From Dama dama (lineage: Eukaryota; Chordata; Mammalia; Artiodactyla; Cervidae), in the NCBI RefSeq assembly GCF_033118175.1, contig NC_083696.1, positions 40,471,001-40,535,000 of the forward strand: a DNA stretch of 64,000 nt, given 5' to 3'. Positions 23,395-35,740 of the stretch are shown in pieces; the first letter of the stretch is position 1, and each line of letters opens with the position of its first letter. The notes under the pieces are model-generated. The model was not told the origin of the DNA, made no database searches, and saw only the letters and a list, made by a program, of their open reading frames with translations. Both the position numbers and the translations under genes were made by a program.

Positions 23395-23613
23395 GTGCAT
23401 GTTCAGGTGCTCATTCGTGTCCGACTCTCTGCAGCCCTGTGGACTGTAGCCCCCAAGATCCTCTATCCGTGGAATTTTTCAGGCAAGAATCCTGAAATGG
23501 GTTGCCATTTCCTCCGCCAGGGGATCTTCCCGACCCAGGGCTTGAACCCGGGTCCCCTCCAGGTCCTACATTGCCTGGCGGGTTCTTTTCTGCTGAGCCA
23601 CCTGGGAAACAAG
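23395..23613 (-). repeat. Bov-tA/BOV-A2 SINE
   Basis: Reverse copy: 'attcgtgtccgactctctgc', 'ggggatcttcccgacccagg', end 'tgagccacctgggaaac'. It lies 52 bp from a forward Bov-tA, so the two can pair. Confidence 0.9.
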
Positions 23614-24777
23614 TCATTACATCCCTGGCTTATCCTAAAGTGCTTCACTTAGCGTCTGGTACTCGGGAAATTCTCACTGGTGATGTGAATATTCAGTCAT
23701 CTATCATTATTGCTCATAAAATAATGGAATGGCCATGCTCACAAAGGAGAAAGAAGAGCCTTTCCAAGTCCAATCAAATCCTTCCCCACACATATCTTTT
23801 TTAAAACTTCTGACTTTGAAATAAACATGAAGCATAAAGACATTGGTTATGGCCACCAGAAAAGATCAAGTCGTCCTAATAAGTGACGAGGCTTCTCCCG
23901 GTTCCAACATGCATGCATTGTTTCCCTGGCACGACCCAGCACTTCTCTGATAGCAGCTGGGGGTCCTGCAACTTAACTCATTGTGGACACTGCCTATCTG
24001 GGGGTAGTGCCAGACCCCACAGGTTAAAGGCCCAGCCCTACAAGACCCTCCCACCACTCCAGCCATCATTTGCAAGCCCAGATTGTCACCTGCACCTAGA
24101 CCCACCAGCTACCCATTCAGAGGTTCTAACGTCTTTGGGTTCTATTCATTTGTCGAGTGGTCAGGGAACTCAGAGAAACATGTTGCATACTAGGTCACAG
24201 CTTTAATGTTAAAGGTAATAAACTCAGGAACAGCAGATGGAAGCGGATGCACAAGACAGGCTGTGTGGGGGGGAGGCATGGAACTTCAAGCTCTCCAAGC
24301 CCCGCTTTCCCCAAATCTGCATGTGTTCATCAACCCAGAAGCTGTCCAGACCCTGTTTGGGGCTTTTTATGGAGGAGTCATCACACAGGCACAATTGATT
24401 AAATCACTGGCTGTTGGTGATTGCTTCAACCAGAAGCCCTTCTGGCTTTCCCAGACGTGGTGGGGGGAGGTGGTGTGGGGGAGGGACTGGAAGTTCCAAT
24501 CCTCTAACCATGTGCTTCGTTACCCTGGCAAGCAATGCCCCCCTTTCGAAAGGAGGCACTCTCGGAACAGTCACCTCATTCACCTACCAAGAGACAGCTT
24601 GACTGCTCTCCCCACTTAGGAAATTCCCAGAGTTAGGAGCTCTGTGCCAGGAGTGGGGGACCAAGACCAAAAATACATTTCTTATTATTAGTACAGATCA
24701 CACCATCACAGTGACCCCAAATTTCAGTGATAATTTGGTTCTATAGCCTTAAAAGTTTCTCAGCAGTTGATTGGACC
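23614..24777. other. No gene or repeat recognised
   Basis: The open frame at 24206-24619 (137 codons) lacks recognisable features. Nothing else stands out. Confidence 0.5.
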
Positions 24778-24908
24778 TTTTTTAAAAAAAAATTGGGGAG
24801 CCACACCTCGAGGCTTGCAGGGATCTTAGTTCCCCAACCAGGGACTGAACCCACACTCCCTGCATAGGAAGGCAGCGTGTTAACTGCTGGGCCACCAGGG
24901 AAGTCCCT
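24778..24908 (-). repeat. CHR-type SINE
   Basis: T-rich/A-rich head, 'gggatcttagttccccaacc', 'ggccaccagggaagtccctg'. Confidence 0.88.
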
Positions 24909-25537
24909 GATTGGGACTTTTTTAGATAAAACTGTTACCGTGGCATCAACTAAATGGTTCAAGATTTCAAAAAGCTGGCGCTGAGCATGGGCCATCTTCC
25001 TGTGGTGTCTTCTGATCATAACTGACTTTTCCATGGCCGCTGCAGCCCCAAGCTTTCCCCTGAGATGAGTCAGGCCCCAGGAAGCCTGTTGCCTTCCCCT
25101 GCTCTATTCAGGGGCTGCCGGGCACAGGCAGCGTGCGGGGTGTGCGCGGGTCCAGCCAGCACCATTAGCGGACAGAGGCCCGGGATGACTCATTCCTGGG
25201 GTGCTCTAATTACAAGAAGTGAGAGGATTTGGAGAACAAGATAGCCTAGGAGAGAGCCCAGCCCCACCACCTTGCCCATTTTGAAACGAATTTGGGGCTT
25301 ATGCGTCTTCCCCAGGGAGAAAGAAATCCATGGACTCCAATTGGATACTCAAACAATAACCCCCAATTATGAAGAGTCTTAAAGTGGGATTTCTCAGCCT
25401 TGGCGTTGCTGGCATTTGATATCTTGCAGCATTCCTAAATACAACCAGAAATGTCCTCAGATGTCACCAGTGTCCCCCGGACCCCAACATGAGGGCCAGC
25501 TGGACAGGCTTGACCAGGAGCAGGGATGAATGAAATG

Positions 25538-25738
25538 ACAGTTGCTCAGTCATATCCACCTCTTTGTGACTCCATGGACTATACTTATAGAGTCGATGGA
25601 ATTCTCCAGGCCAGAATACTGGAGTGGGTGGCCTTTCCCTTCACCAGGGGATCTTGCCAACACAAGGATCAGACCCAGGTCTCCCGCATTGCAGGCAGAT
25701 TCTTTACCGGCTAAATCGCAAGAGAGGCCCAAGGGAAG
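25538..25738 (-). repeat. Bov-tA/BOV-A2 SINE
   Basis: 'ttgctcagtcatatccacct', 'agaatactggagtgggtggc', 'ggggatcttgccaacacaag', and a diverged end 'aaatcgcaagagaggccc'. Confidence 0.88.
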
Positions 25739-26109
25739 CCCAGGAGCAGGGATGGGGGGATGCCAAAGGACAGTGAAGCAAGAGGAATGGGGGCAGGTGA
25801 AGTCCATCCTCCTGAGATATCTGCTGGCCTGGTCGTCTGCAGTTGTGACCAGGCAGGGTGTGGAGGTCACAGGGGCGCAGAGGTGTGTGACCCCCTTTGC
25901 TCCCCCTGGGCCAGCAAGTGTGTGAGGCTGAGCCGCTCCGGGGCAACATGGGCTTCAAGCCCCACACAGGTGAGGCCCCTGTGTGCAGCACGAGCCTTTC
26001 TCCCGAGTCAGGAGGTTTATTGTTGAGGAGACATCCCGTGATGACCAGGGAAAGACCAGCCTGGCTGAGGTCGTGATCAATTGGTGGATTTTAGAGACAC
26101 GGAACATTG

Positions 26110-26500
26110 AGTGCCCCAGTTGGGGCTTCTGATACCGACATCCACAAACTGGGGTCGGGGGTGGGGGAGGCTTAAAACAATACTAATCAATTCTCTCCCA
26201 GTTCTGGGGGCCAGAAGTCTAAAGCCAAGGGTCAACAGGACCACGACCCCGACCCGGGCTCTGGGGGAACGTCACTCCCGGCTCTTCCAGCTTCAGGGTC
26301 TCCAGGCATTCCTGGCTTTGTGGCCACAGTCCCCCAGCGTCTGCTTCCCCCTCACTCGGCCTCCTCTCTGTGTGTCTCTCCACCTCTTATAAAGACACCC
26401 ATCACTCTGCATAAGGCCCACCTAATCCTCTGTAACCTCATCTAACTTGATTTCATCTGCAAAGACCCCATTTCTGAATAAAGCCCTCTTCGCAGATATG
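26110..26500 (-). repeat. MaLR/MST-like LTR
   Basis: Reverse copy with 'tctcccagttctgggggcca', 'gaagtctaaagccaagg', then 'taaagacacccatcactctg' and 'ggcccacctaatcctctgta' in the order seen in MST/MLT LTRs. Confidence 0.65.
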
Positions 26501-27954
26501 GGGAGTTGAGGTGTGGGTGTCTCTTTTGGAGGGCACCATTCATCCCGCAACAAAGCTGAGACTTTACACATGAGCAGTTATCCCAGGAGTGGGGGGAGTT
26601 CACACGGGACCCCTCGAGTACAGCCATGGGTGGGGGAGGCACGGCTCGTGGTTGGAGGGCTGAGCAGGGCAGGTGGTCTGGCGGGGAGCAGGCCTTGGCC
26701 TGGCTGCCTCGGTAGAGGGTTCCGGGGGGTGCATGGAAGCCCCTGAGGTCATCAGGATGCAGGTTCTGAGTTAGCAGGTCTAGGAGTGCCCCACACTGGG
26801 CTTCTCACCTGCTCCCAGGGTGTATAAACTGCTGACCCTGGTCCATGCTTGGAGGTGCAAGGAGCGTGCAGGCCTGTTTCCCAGGAGCCGTCAGAAGCTT
26901 CCCCAAGGAAGCCCCCCCGCCCCTGCAGTGTCCACACAAGTCCCCGATCCCCTGTCTGGTGCCCCAGAGGTAGCCCAGACAGAGACCCGCACACACAGTG
27001 GGTGCCCCGGGCCAGGCACCCAGCAGAGCGGGGAGTGGTGGGTCTGGAAGAATCGTGCTCATAACTTCGCATACAGAACGGATGGAGGCTGAGCCTGGCC
27101 GACTGGGTGTGACCAGAGGTGGCCCACTGGACCCCACCCTCTGCCAGGCACCGTGGGCCCAGAGGAACTCAGCTTAAAAACTGCTTCCCCAGCCACCCAC
27201 AAGAGGGGCCCTGGTTGTCGAATTAGGATCTGACACCTTGATCCAGAAGACGGCCCCCTAAGTCAGTTTCACACATCAGGGTCCAGGAGGGGTGTCATGT
27301 CAGAGACGCCTGGGACAGCAGAGAGGATGGAAATGGTGGGAGAGGGGTCCTGGAGGCAGGTGGCCCAGGCCTTCCTTCTGCAGGAGCACCTCTTCCGCCC
27401 ATCCTCCACTGCCCTGTCCCTCCGATGGCCAGGGTTCCCAGGAAACGGACAAGAGCAGCTTGTGGGCCAACATGTTTCCTTGTACCTGAAACCCATCAGC
27501 ATTTTTCAAGTCCAACCTCAAAGCCAGGGCATTATTTATGTCCAGTGGTCATTGCCGAGAAGGCCACACAGGAAAATCCCAGCTGCGTACCGGAGGTGAC
27601 AGAGGCCCGCACTGCCCTGATGTTGAACTTGACTCGGTTTTGGCAGAATTGTTAAGGCTGCAGACACGTGAACCATACAAGGTCAATTTGCTTTCATGTG
27701 GCCGTTCGGGGTTCGCCACCATACCCCAAGGCTGGCAGGCTGCAGTTTCTCCTCATTCCTCCCCAGAGCTGGCGTGAGCCACGGCGGCATCTCTTTCCTG
27801 GCTTTGTGGATGTTGGTTTTTGAAAAGCAGGGGAGCAGCTGCCTGTTGGAGGATGGGAGCTGCCTCAACACCAGACTCCAGGACCCCCGGTTAGGCGGTG
27901 AGGGTACCTGAGCTCCCAGGCAGGCTCAGACCCCGCCCAGCCACTCTGAGGCCA
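26501..27954. other. No gene recognised
   Basis: GC-rich, with many overlapping open frames of 60-110 codons on both strands that look like composition effects. No splice-supported exon or known domain was identified. Confidence 0.45.
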
Positions 27955-28115
27955 CGTGTGTGGGTCCAGACCCAGCCCGGCTACTTCCTGGGGGCTGATC
28001 AGCCTCAGGCAAGTGGCTTCCCCACTCGGGACCTCAGTTTTTCTGCCTGTAGAATGGAGGTGATGGCATGTCCTCCCTGCTGCGGGGTTGGGCAGGGCTG
28101 CTGTGGACACGGGGT
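27955..28115 (+). repeat. MIR-like SINE
   Basis: 'cggctacttcctgg..' then 'aagtggcttccccactcggg' and 'cctcagtttttctgcctgta' followed by 'gaatggaggtgatggc' follow the MIR core order. Confidence 0.6.
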
Positions 28116-28404
28116 TGGGGGAAGGGCATGTTTCTTGCCGTTTCCAGTTGAGGCCTTGTGGGCATGAGCTGGTGTCCGAGTGCGTTCCCAGACTTGGCTC
28201 AGTGTGGTGATGAGCATGGAGTTGGGGGGCGGTGGTCCCTCCTCATGGCCTGGACATCGGGGTGGGGGTTCTTGACTTTAAGGCACTTGAAGTCTAATTT
28301 CAGCAGCTCCATATGTAAGGACAGTGCAGCACCAGATGTTCTCAGGGACTTGTCGGCCCGGACGTGGACCCCCATCCCCACCCCACCCTGTGTGGGCATC
28401 CTGA

Positions 28405-28545
28405 CCTGGATTGTGGTTCAGGGGTCAGATCCCTTTACCGAGGGAAGGAACTGACGCTCTGAGAGGCGGGGCAAGGAGATGCAGGGCCCTGGGTCCCACA
28501 GGGGCAGAGCCAGCACTTAAACCTGGGTGCTGGGTCCTCATATCA
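28405..28545 (-). repeat. MIR-like SINE
   Basis: Reverse MIR order: 'gaactgacgctctgagaggc', 'cacaggggcagagccagcac', 'ttaaacctgggtgctgg'. Confidence 0.55.
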
Positions 28546-28564
28546 GGCTCTGCCCTGAACCGTG

Positions 28565-28977
28565 AAAACTGGACTGTAGAGAGGGCTGAGTGCCAAAGAA
28601 TTGATGCTTTTGAACTGTCGTGTTGGAGAAGACTCTTGAGAGTCTCTTGGACTGCAAGGACATCAAACCAGTCAATCCTAAAGGAAATCAACCCTGAATA
28701 TTCACTGGAAGGACTGATGTCTGAAGCTGAAGCTCCAATACTTTGACCAACTGATGTGAAGAGCTGACTCATTGGAAAAGACCCTGATGCTGGGAAAGAT
28801 TGAGGGCAGGAGGAAAAGGGGGTGTCAGAGGATGAGATGGTTGGATGGCATCACTGACTCCATGGACATGAGTTTGAGTAAGCTCTGGGAGATGGTGAAG
28901 GACAGGGAAGCCTGGTGTGTTGCATCGATGGAGTCTCAAGGAGTCGGACGTGACTTAGTGACTGAACAACAACAAAA
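28565..28977 (+). repeat. BovB LINE 3' end
   Basis: Forward fragment from 'ggactgtagagagggctgag' through 'gaatattcactggaaggact' and 'ggttggatggcatcactgac' to 'tgactgaacaacaacaaaat'. It contains only the last part of ORF2 and the 3' UTR. Confidence 0.9.
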
Positions 28978-31900
28978 TGTGGTCTTCAGCCCCCATCTCA
29001 CTCCTACCCCCAGGCTTAGTGCCTGTGTCATGAGCCTCTTCTACAGTGAGGTGTCAGGGGCTGTTGTCTAGTCCCAAAGCTATTCATATCTATATTCATA
29101 ATTCCACCATTACACATTCACTTCTTTGGCCCTAAAGTTTTTATGTCTCTTGAGTCTTAAGCACTAAGGCTTTTATACACCCCACCTGGCTTCCTTTGGG
29201 CCTCTCTTGGTTTTGTGGAAGTGTACTTGTTATAAAGTGAATTCTGGACATGTTTTAAGAGTCTTCTATTTAAAGTTCGTCAAGGACAGCTCCGCCCGGG
29301 TCCCAGGTAGTCGGGCTGAAATCTGTGCCCTTCAGGTACGGTTCTGATGTCTTCCCATGTCTCTAGGCCGGCTGTGTGCCAGAGTCAGCTCTTTCTGGCT
29401 CCTCGGGAACTCTGCCAGCCAGGTGTAAACCCTTTGGTACATGAATCAGGCCACGGCGGGAGTATTTACACCGTGGAAATTGGCACATGATCCAGCTACA
29501 GATCAGGGTTGGGTTTTCTTCCTGGAGAGCAGGGAGTGGGCAGGGGGCTGCATACGTTATCAGCATGCTCCTGCTCTGTGCCCACGTGTCTCCCTTTCCT
29601 GAAGATGTCAAGGTCTTCAAAAGTGTCTTCTATTTTCGCTTCTCATTATGACACTTTTTTATTTCTGCACGTTCTGTTTGGTTCTTTTCCAAGTTGGCTG
29701 CGTCAATTTTTTAATGGTTTCCTGTCCTTTGAAGGACCTTTCTATTTTGAGGTTTATTTCTGTAAACGAGGAGAGCTTTATTAGTTTTATTTTCCATCTA
29801 ATCCTCTCAGAATCCCAAGCTGAGGGGGTCACTTCTGCTGGTTCTCCTCCAGCTGTCTTTCATCCTGGTGGGCCTGGCGCTCTTCCTCACTGGCCACCAC
29901 CCTTCCATAACCCGTGGGGCAGTTCCCAAGCCTAGGAAGAAGGTGCCCTTATCCAGAAAGACTTGGCACTTGCATTCTCCACTCATCTGAGGGCGTTATG
30001 GATAGGAACACATTGAGCCAAGGTCACAGGCTGACATGCCTGGACTCACTGGGGTCCTCACCTGTTCCTTGTCCTGCTTGGCACCAGCACCACCTTCCTT
30101 GTAATTCCCAGGTCTGGAGGAGGGAGGCCCTTTCTGGGGCACCTGAAAGTGTCGTCTCCTGGGAGTCCAAATCCATCCGGAGGGAAGGGTCTTCTGTTAG
30201 ACTCCCCATCTTGGGCAGTTGCTCCTCTGGGTCTTCTCAGGTCTTCGGCAACTTTAGTGAGTGATACTTTTTTTTTTTTTAATTGTTTTCCATGAGAGGC
30301 TGGATCTGAGTAATCTACCCACTCATCATCAAAGTAGGCCTGTGACTGAATACATGTCTTTTATTCCTTCAACAAGCCAGGCCTTGCAAGGGAGCCAGAC
30401 CCTATGCCAAGAGCTGAGGGGTAAATCCGCCCCAGCCATTCCTGCGGCCCCAGCTCATTCAGACAGAACATTCTGCGTCCAGGCTCACTGGAGACAGTCA
30501 GGGTACCATGTCCAGGATGTGTCGAAGGCATGCTTATGCCAGCGCCCCATGTGACCGCGCCCGAGTAACTGCAGCAGCTCCTCCCGGGCGGTGCAGATGT
30601 GGTCAGCAGGAACCATGGTGCAGAAATGCCTCCCTGCCGACCCTTGCCCAGGGACTGAGCACTTTCCTGTCCCCTCTGGGAGCCGTCCAGGTGGAGGGCG
30701 GACGTGAGCAAGGCAGGGTCAGACCCCAGTGGCAGTCCCAGCCTGCCCCCTTGTTCACGAGTATTAAAGTGAACCCGGTGATGCGGCCAGAGGTCGGGGC
30801 AAGACCGCGGGGGTACTGTCCCCCCCGGCCCTCCTGGATCACTCAGCAGATATCATCAAGCTGGACTCCCGTGAGATGACACGTTCAGGTGACCGAGAAA
30901 GGGCCCCTGTCTTCCACCTCTGGGACTGGAAGGAGGGCGGTCCTGGTGCCGATCAGGAGAAGCATGATGAGGCCCACCCCGTGCCAGACGCTGTCCCTCC
31001 TGGGGGCACGTCGGTCACCTGAACAGACCGATCCAGCCTGGAACCAGCCTTCCAGGTCACACCCACACGGGACCCCGGTGCCAACAGGAAGAGCAGGCAG
31101 GCCCCAGGGCTGCCAAGAGTGTGCCCGGTCATTAGGGACTGACCGGGCATCACGTGCCTTGAGCACATTTGAGGTGAACACGACCCCTCCCGCAGAGCAG
31201 CCGTGGCCTCAGAGGCCCTCCCGCGGTGGGGTTATCCTTGGTGCTGAGGAAGCCGAGGGCACAGAGGGCGAAGAGGTCAGACGTCCGGCCCAGGCGTCCC
31301 ACCGGGGCTCCGGGGCCTCCTGGCCGGGCGGTGCTCTGGAGCTGTCTGTGTGTCCCTGCCGTGTACACACGCTCCCCACAGCTGGACCGTGAGCCGGGGA
31401 GGGGTGCACACACAGGATGCCGTGGAGGCCCCCAGCACCCTCGGGCCTGAGCTCTCTGCACCCCCTAATTCCCTGATGGCAGTGAGGGAGCCCTCTGGGT
31501 TAGGCGGCAGCTGTGGGGTCAGGGTGGGCTGGGGAGGTGTGCTGCCCGGAAGCCCTCTGGGGGCAGCTAGGAACCCCATGCTCAGCCTCGCTGAGGCCAA
31601 CCTTGCAACAACCTCAGAGCCTGCCCTTCAGCGGAGACGGGTGACCATGATATACAACACGCAGGCTCAGGCAGCCAAGGGGACGAAGAGGGGCCCTGGC
31701 ATCCTCGAGCACCAGGAATCCCTCACGGGGACGTCTTTGCTTGTTCTGTGATTCCCTTCTTCCTTCTCAAAGGAAAGTGCCGGGAACAACTGTGGTGGGG
31801 TCTCCGTTCCTGTGAGTTGAGCCAGGAGTGGAGGTTTAACCCCATCCAGTCTGTGCTGGGCGAGCCTCCCCATCCCCTCCACACCTTGGACGGCACAGTC

Positions 31901-33225
31901 CGGGTCACTCTTCTGGGCCTTCTTGGCTCTTTAGCAACATTAAGGTGTGACATTTGTTTTATTTCTTGTCTTTGTCCAGCCTTTGGTGGCAGTCCATTGC
32001 AAGGACCCTGACTCTGTCCCTTCCCCGAGCCCTTTGGCTCTCCACACGCCCCCGCCAAGGCTCGAGGCCCCTGCGATTCTGTGGCCTCCAGACTCCCCAC
32101 CCAAGGGGCCGGTCTGGACAGAAGCCTCCGCTCTGGGGCGTCTAGCGGGGAGGGGACTGGCCTCTCTCGGTTTCTTCCCACTGGGAGCAGACTGCTGTCA
32201 GGCTGGGCGCCAGGGTTTAAAACCTCCCATGTGTGTAAGAACGAGGACATCCCGTGTGTAAACCGAGTCCCACGACCCTTTCCCGATCCTGCCAGCTGTT
32301 TTTCTGGGAGGGACCCTGTCGCTGACATAAACAGCGGAGCGTGTTTCCCAGCGATGCCTGCCCGACACTGCTTCTTGACCACCATTGAGAGAAATCTCCA
32401 CGGACTCGGGGGAATGTACTTTGGGTCTTTGTGTGCGGCTGAGCAGAGCACAAAAAAAGAAACCTGGGCTCTAACAGGAAAGACGGGGTTGGCCTTATGG
32501 GGGCATCCGCAGTCATTCCTAGCGCCCCATATGGTCAGCCCCGCCCAGGAGCCCCCAGGCTAGAGGCTTTGGTGCCCCCGGTCTTCCTAGGGCAGGTGAA
32601 GCACCTTCCAGCTTCTTTGCAAAGAGAGTCTGTGCAGGGGTGGTCTTAGCGGCCTCAAGGTCATGGAGAGGCGGCAAGCCTCAGCCACCAGGTTGGGCGG
32701 GGGTGCTGAGAGCACCAGGAACTCCCCCACCTGTGAAGCAAGTCACGAATGGCGAATTTTGCAGAGGAGCAAAAGGTGGGCTCACAGAGGCTGAGTAATT
32801 CTCAGAGACAACACAGGAGCAGACTGACTGCGACCCAGGTCGCTGAAACCACGGCTCCCTCCTGTGCTCTTCTGACCTGCCCCGTGAGGGCAGCAGGATG
32901 ATCTGGGCTCCCCTGGCCTGAGCCCCTGGGCCTGCCTCCCCTCGTCCATGATGGGATGTGTGCATTCCCAAATGCACGCGCTGTGTCCCCCAACCCTGGG
33001 CCGTCATGGCAGGCTCCAGGCTCCCTGCAGGTGAGCCCCACGCCCTCCAGCACACCTCTGAGCCCTGCTTATCTGGTCGTTGTGCCCGAGGGTCCTGATC
33101 CTAACTGTCTTCTTGAGGCAGCCTCGGGACTGAGGTCCTAGAGTCCTGCTTCTTCGAAGCTCCCTGCACCAAGCCCAGTGAGGCTTCCTGACAAGTATGG
33201 TGTCTTCATGTGGCTTCATGACACG
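28978..33225. other. Long stretch without recognised gene
   Basis: 29.0-30.3 kb is T-rich, and 30.3-33.2 kb is GC-rich. The longest frame is 242 codons on the minus strand at 31723-32451, with no domain, signal peptide, or coiled coil that I can identify, and other long frames overlap it. I see no cortactin or liprin exon here. A diverged unique region seems most likely. Confidence 0.45.
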
Positions 33226-33650
33226 TATGGTGGGCTGAGTGGTGGCCCTGAAAGCCGTCTATCCTTCTGCAGCCTGCAAAGGTGACTTATTCCGATGAAA
33301 GGTCTCAGCAGATGGAAGTAAGTTACTGACCTCTGCACCAGATCACCTGGGATGCTTGTGGACCCTAAATTTAATGACAGGTGTCTTTGGAAGAGAAGAG
33401 GGGGTGATCTGAAGCACAGAGCCACCCAGGGCAGAAGGTTTGTGCAGATAGACGCAGGGGTGATGTGGCCACAAGCCCAGGGAGGCCTGGGGACCCCACG
33501 GGCTGGACCAGGCCAGAGGGACCCTCCCCTGGAGCCTCTCGAGGGAGTTCAGCCCTGCCCACACGTTGATCACAGGTTTCTGACTGTAGAACTTGGGGAG
33601 AATGAATTTGTGTTAAAGTTGCCCAGTCTGTGGCCAGTGGCTGTAGCCGC
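33226..33650 (+). repeat. MLT/MaLR-type LTR-like repeat
   Basis: 'gggctgagtggtggccctga', 'aggtgacttattccgatgaa', 'ggaccctaaatttaatgaca', 'ggtgtctttggaagagaaga' and 'gatgtggccacaagcccagg' follow the order of a well-known mammalian LTR-type repeat. Confidence 0.6.
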
Positions 33651-34234
33651 CCCTGGACACCGAGAGTGAACTTGCCGGCTCCGAGGTGAGAACAGTGGCA
33701 GGAACTGCCATCCCCCGCCCCCTCATACGCACACAACCTTGTCCTGATGTTAAATGAGTTCATACGCACAGAGGCCTGAATCAGGGACTGACACTTGGAT
33801 CTCAGCCCCCTTCACCTCCTCCTCATCGTCGTCATCACTGTCATTGTTAGGGGCCCTCATCCACTCGTTCAGTGGACACGTGGTGCTCCTGCACGGCCCC
33901 GATGTGGGCAGCGAGGCCAGCGACCTGGGAGGCTCCACACAGGCCTCACCCTGCCTGCTGGGGCCGCGTGGACAAGGCCTGTGCAGTGACACGGAGGCCG
34001 CGGGAGAGGCTGGATCCTCCGGTCATGGGAGGCACAGGGGCCTCCGCATCAGAGGTGGAGGGGTGATCCGGGTGAAGGCGGATGCAGCCCTTCACTCAAA
34101 GTGGGGGAAGAACCCCACGTGGCACTCGGTGTCCAGGAGGCTCCCCTGTATGTCATTTAACTTCCTAATGTCTGGGGACGTTTTTCTAGTGACCCTTTTA
34201 TGATTCCTAGCTTGATTCCATGAAGAGCCCCATC

Positions 34235-34550
34235 TTAGTCTTTTTGAGCTACTGTTACAAATACCATAGACTAGCTGCTAAACAACAGAAAGTTATTTCT
34301 TATAGTACTGCAGGCTGGGAAGTCCCAAGATCACCAGCAGGTGCCACGTCTGGTGAGGCCTGTTTCCTGGTTCCTAGACTGCCTGCTTCTTCTCTCTGTC
34401 CTCCCAGCACGGGGGCCCATTCCCTCCTGACCTGACGCCTCCCAGAATCTGTGCCTCCTAGTATCATCTCCACATGCAGGGTGAAGTTTGAGGGCACAGA
34501 AATCGTCATCCCATTGCAATCCCTAAGTATACCCTGCATTATTTCAGTCC
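34235..34550 (-). repeat. MaLR/MST-like LTR
   Basis: Reverse copy: 'ctactgttacaaataccata', 'gactagctgctaaacaacag', 'aggctgggaagtcccaagat', 'tcacc..gcaggtgccacg', 'ctggtgaggcctgtttcctg'. Confidence 0.75.
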
Positions 34551-35051
34551 TTTGAAATAATTCAACCTTTCCTAATGGCCCAATATATATTCATTTTCTT
34601 ATATGTTCCTTGGGCTCTAGAAAATAATATGTATCGGGGGAATGCAGTGTTTCGTGCATATCAGTTAGGTCAGGTTTGTCAATTCAGATTTCGGTAGCCA
34701 TGTTGAGTAAGCAGAAGTAGGTGAAATTATCTGTAATATATTTTATTTTATCACACCCAAAAGATTATCATTTCAGTGTATAATCAACATGATAAAACCT
34801 AACGAAATATTTTCTGTTCTTTTTTTTATGGTACATCTTTAAACTCCAGTGTGTGTTTCACGCTTGCAGCACATCGCATTGTAGAGCCAGCCGCATTTCA
34901 GGTACTTCATGGGTGCAGGTGACTACGTCCCAGGGAGCCCAGTTCCATGACAGATGTGTCTTTAACATCTCCCACTGCGATTATGAACTTGGCTGTTAGT
35001 CCTTTTCTCTTTCTGTCAGTATTTATGTATTGATATTTTGAGGTTATATTA
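34551..35051. other. AT-rich ancient repeat-like DNA
   Basis: 'tttaaactccagtgtgtgtt' and 'gagccagccgcatttcagg' resemble a common old interspersed repeat, family not determined. No gene. Confidence 0.4.
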
Positions 35052-35062
35052 TTCAGTTCAGT

Positions 35063-35713
35063 TCAGTTACTCAGTCGTCTCCGACTCTTTGCGACCCCAT
35101 GAGTCACAGCACGCCAGGCCTCCTTCTCCATCACCAACTCCCGGAGTTTACTCAAACTCATGGCCATCGAGTCAGTGATGCCATCCAGACATCTCATCCT
35201 GTGTCGTCCCCTTCTCCTCCTGCCCCCAATCCCTCCCAGCATCAGGGTCTTTTCCAATGAGTCAACTCTTTGCATGAGGTGGCCAAAATACTGGAGTTTC
35301 AGCTTCAGCATCAGTCCTTCCAGTGAACACCCAGGACTGATCTCCTTCAGGATGGACTGGTTGAATCTCCTTGTAGTCCAAGGGACTCTCAAGAGTCTTC
35401 ACCAACACCACAGTTCAAAAGCATCAATTCTTTGGTGCTCAGCTTTCTTCACAGTCCAACTCTCACATCCATACATGACCACTGGAAAAACCATAGCCTT
35501 GTCTAGATGGACCTTTGTTGGCAAAGTAATGGCTCTGCTTTGTAATATGCTGTCTAGGTTGGTCACAACTTTCCACCCAAGGAGTAAGCATCCTTTAATT
35601 TCATGGTTGCAATCACCATCTGCAGTGATATTGGAGCCCCCCAAAATAAAGTCTGACACTGCTTCCACTGCTTCCCCATCTATTTCCCATGAAGTAATGG
35701 GACCAGATACCAT
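35063..35713 (-). pseudogene. BovB ORF2 C-terminal part
   Basis: Two consecutive minus-strand frames (35399-35713 and 35063-35392) separated by a stop/frameshift carry the BovB C-terminal sequence: MYGCESWTVKKAEHQRIDAF in the first and RRRRGRHRMRCLDGITDSMA in the second. The same region ends the fragments at 28.6 kb, 39.5-40.2 kb and 54.7 kb, which helps to define the 3' ends of all copies. Confidence 0.9.
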
Positions 35714-35740
35714 GATCTTAGTTTTCTGAATGTTGAGCTT

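Noticed and set aside
23236..23613. Hairpin-forming regulatory RNA
   Set aside because: Explained by a forward and a reverse Bov-tA lying 52 bp apart.
31723..32451. 242-codon minus-strand open frame
   Set aside because: GC-rich region with several overlapping long frames on both strands; no domain, no splice-supported exons.
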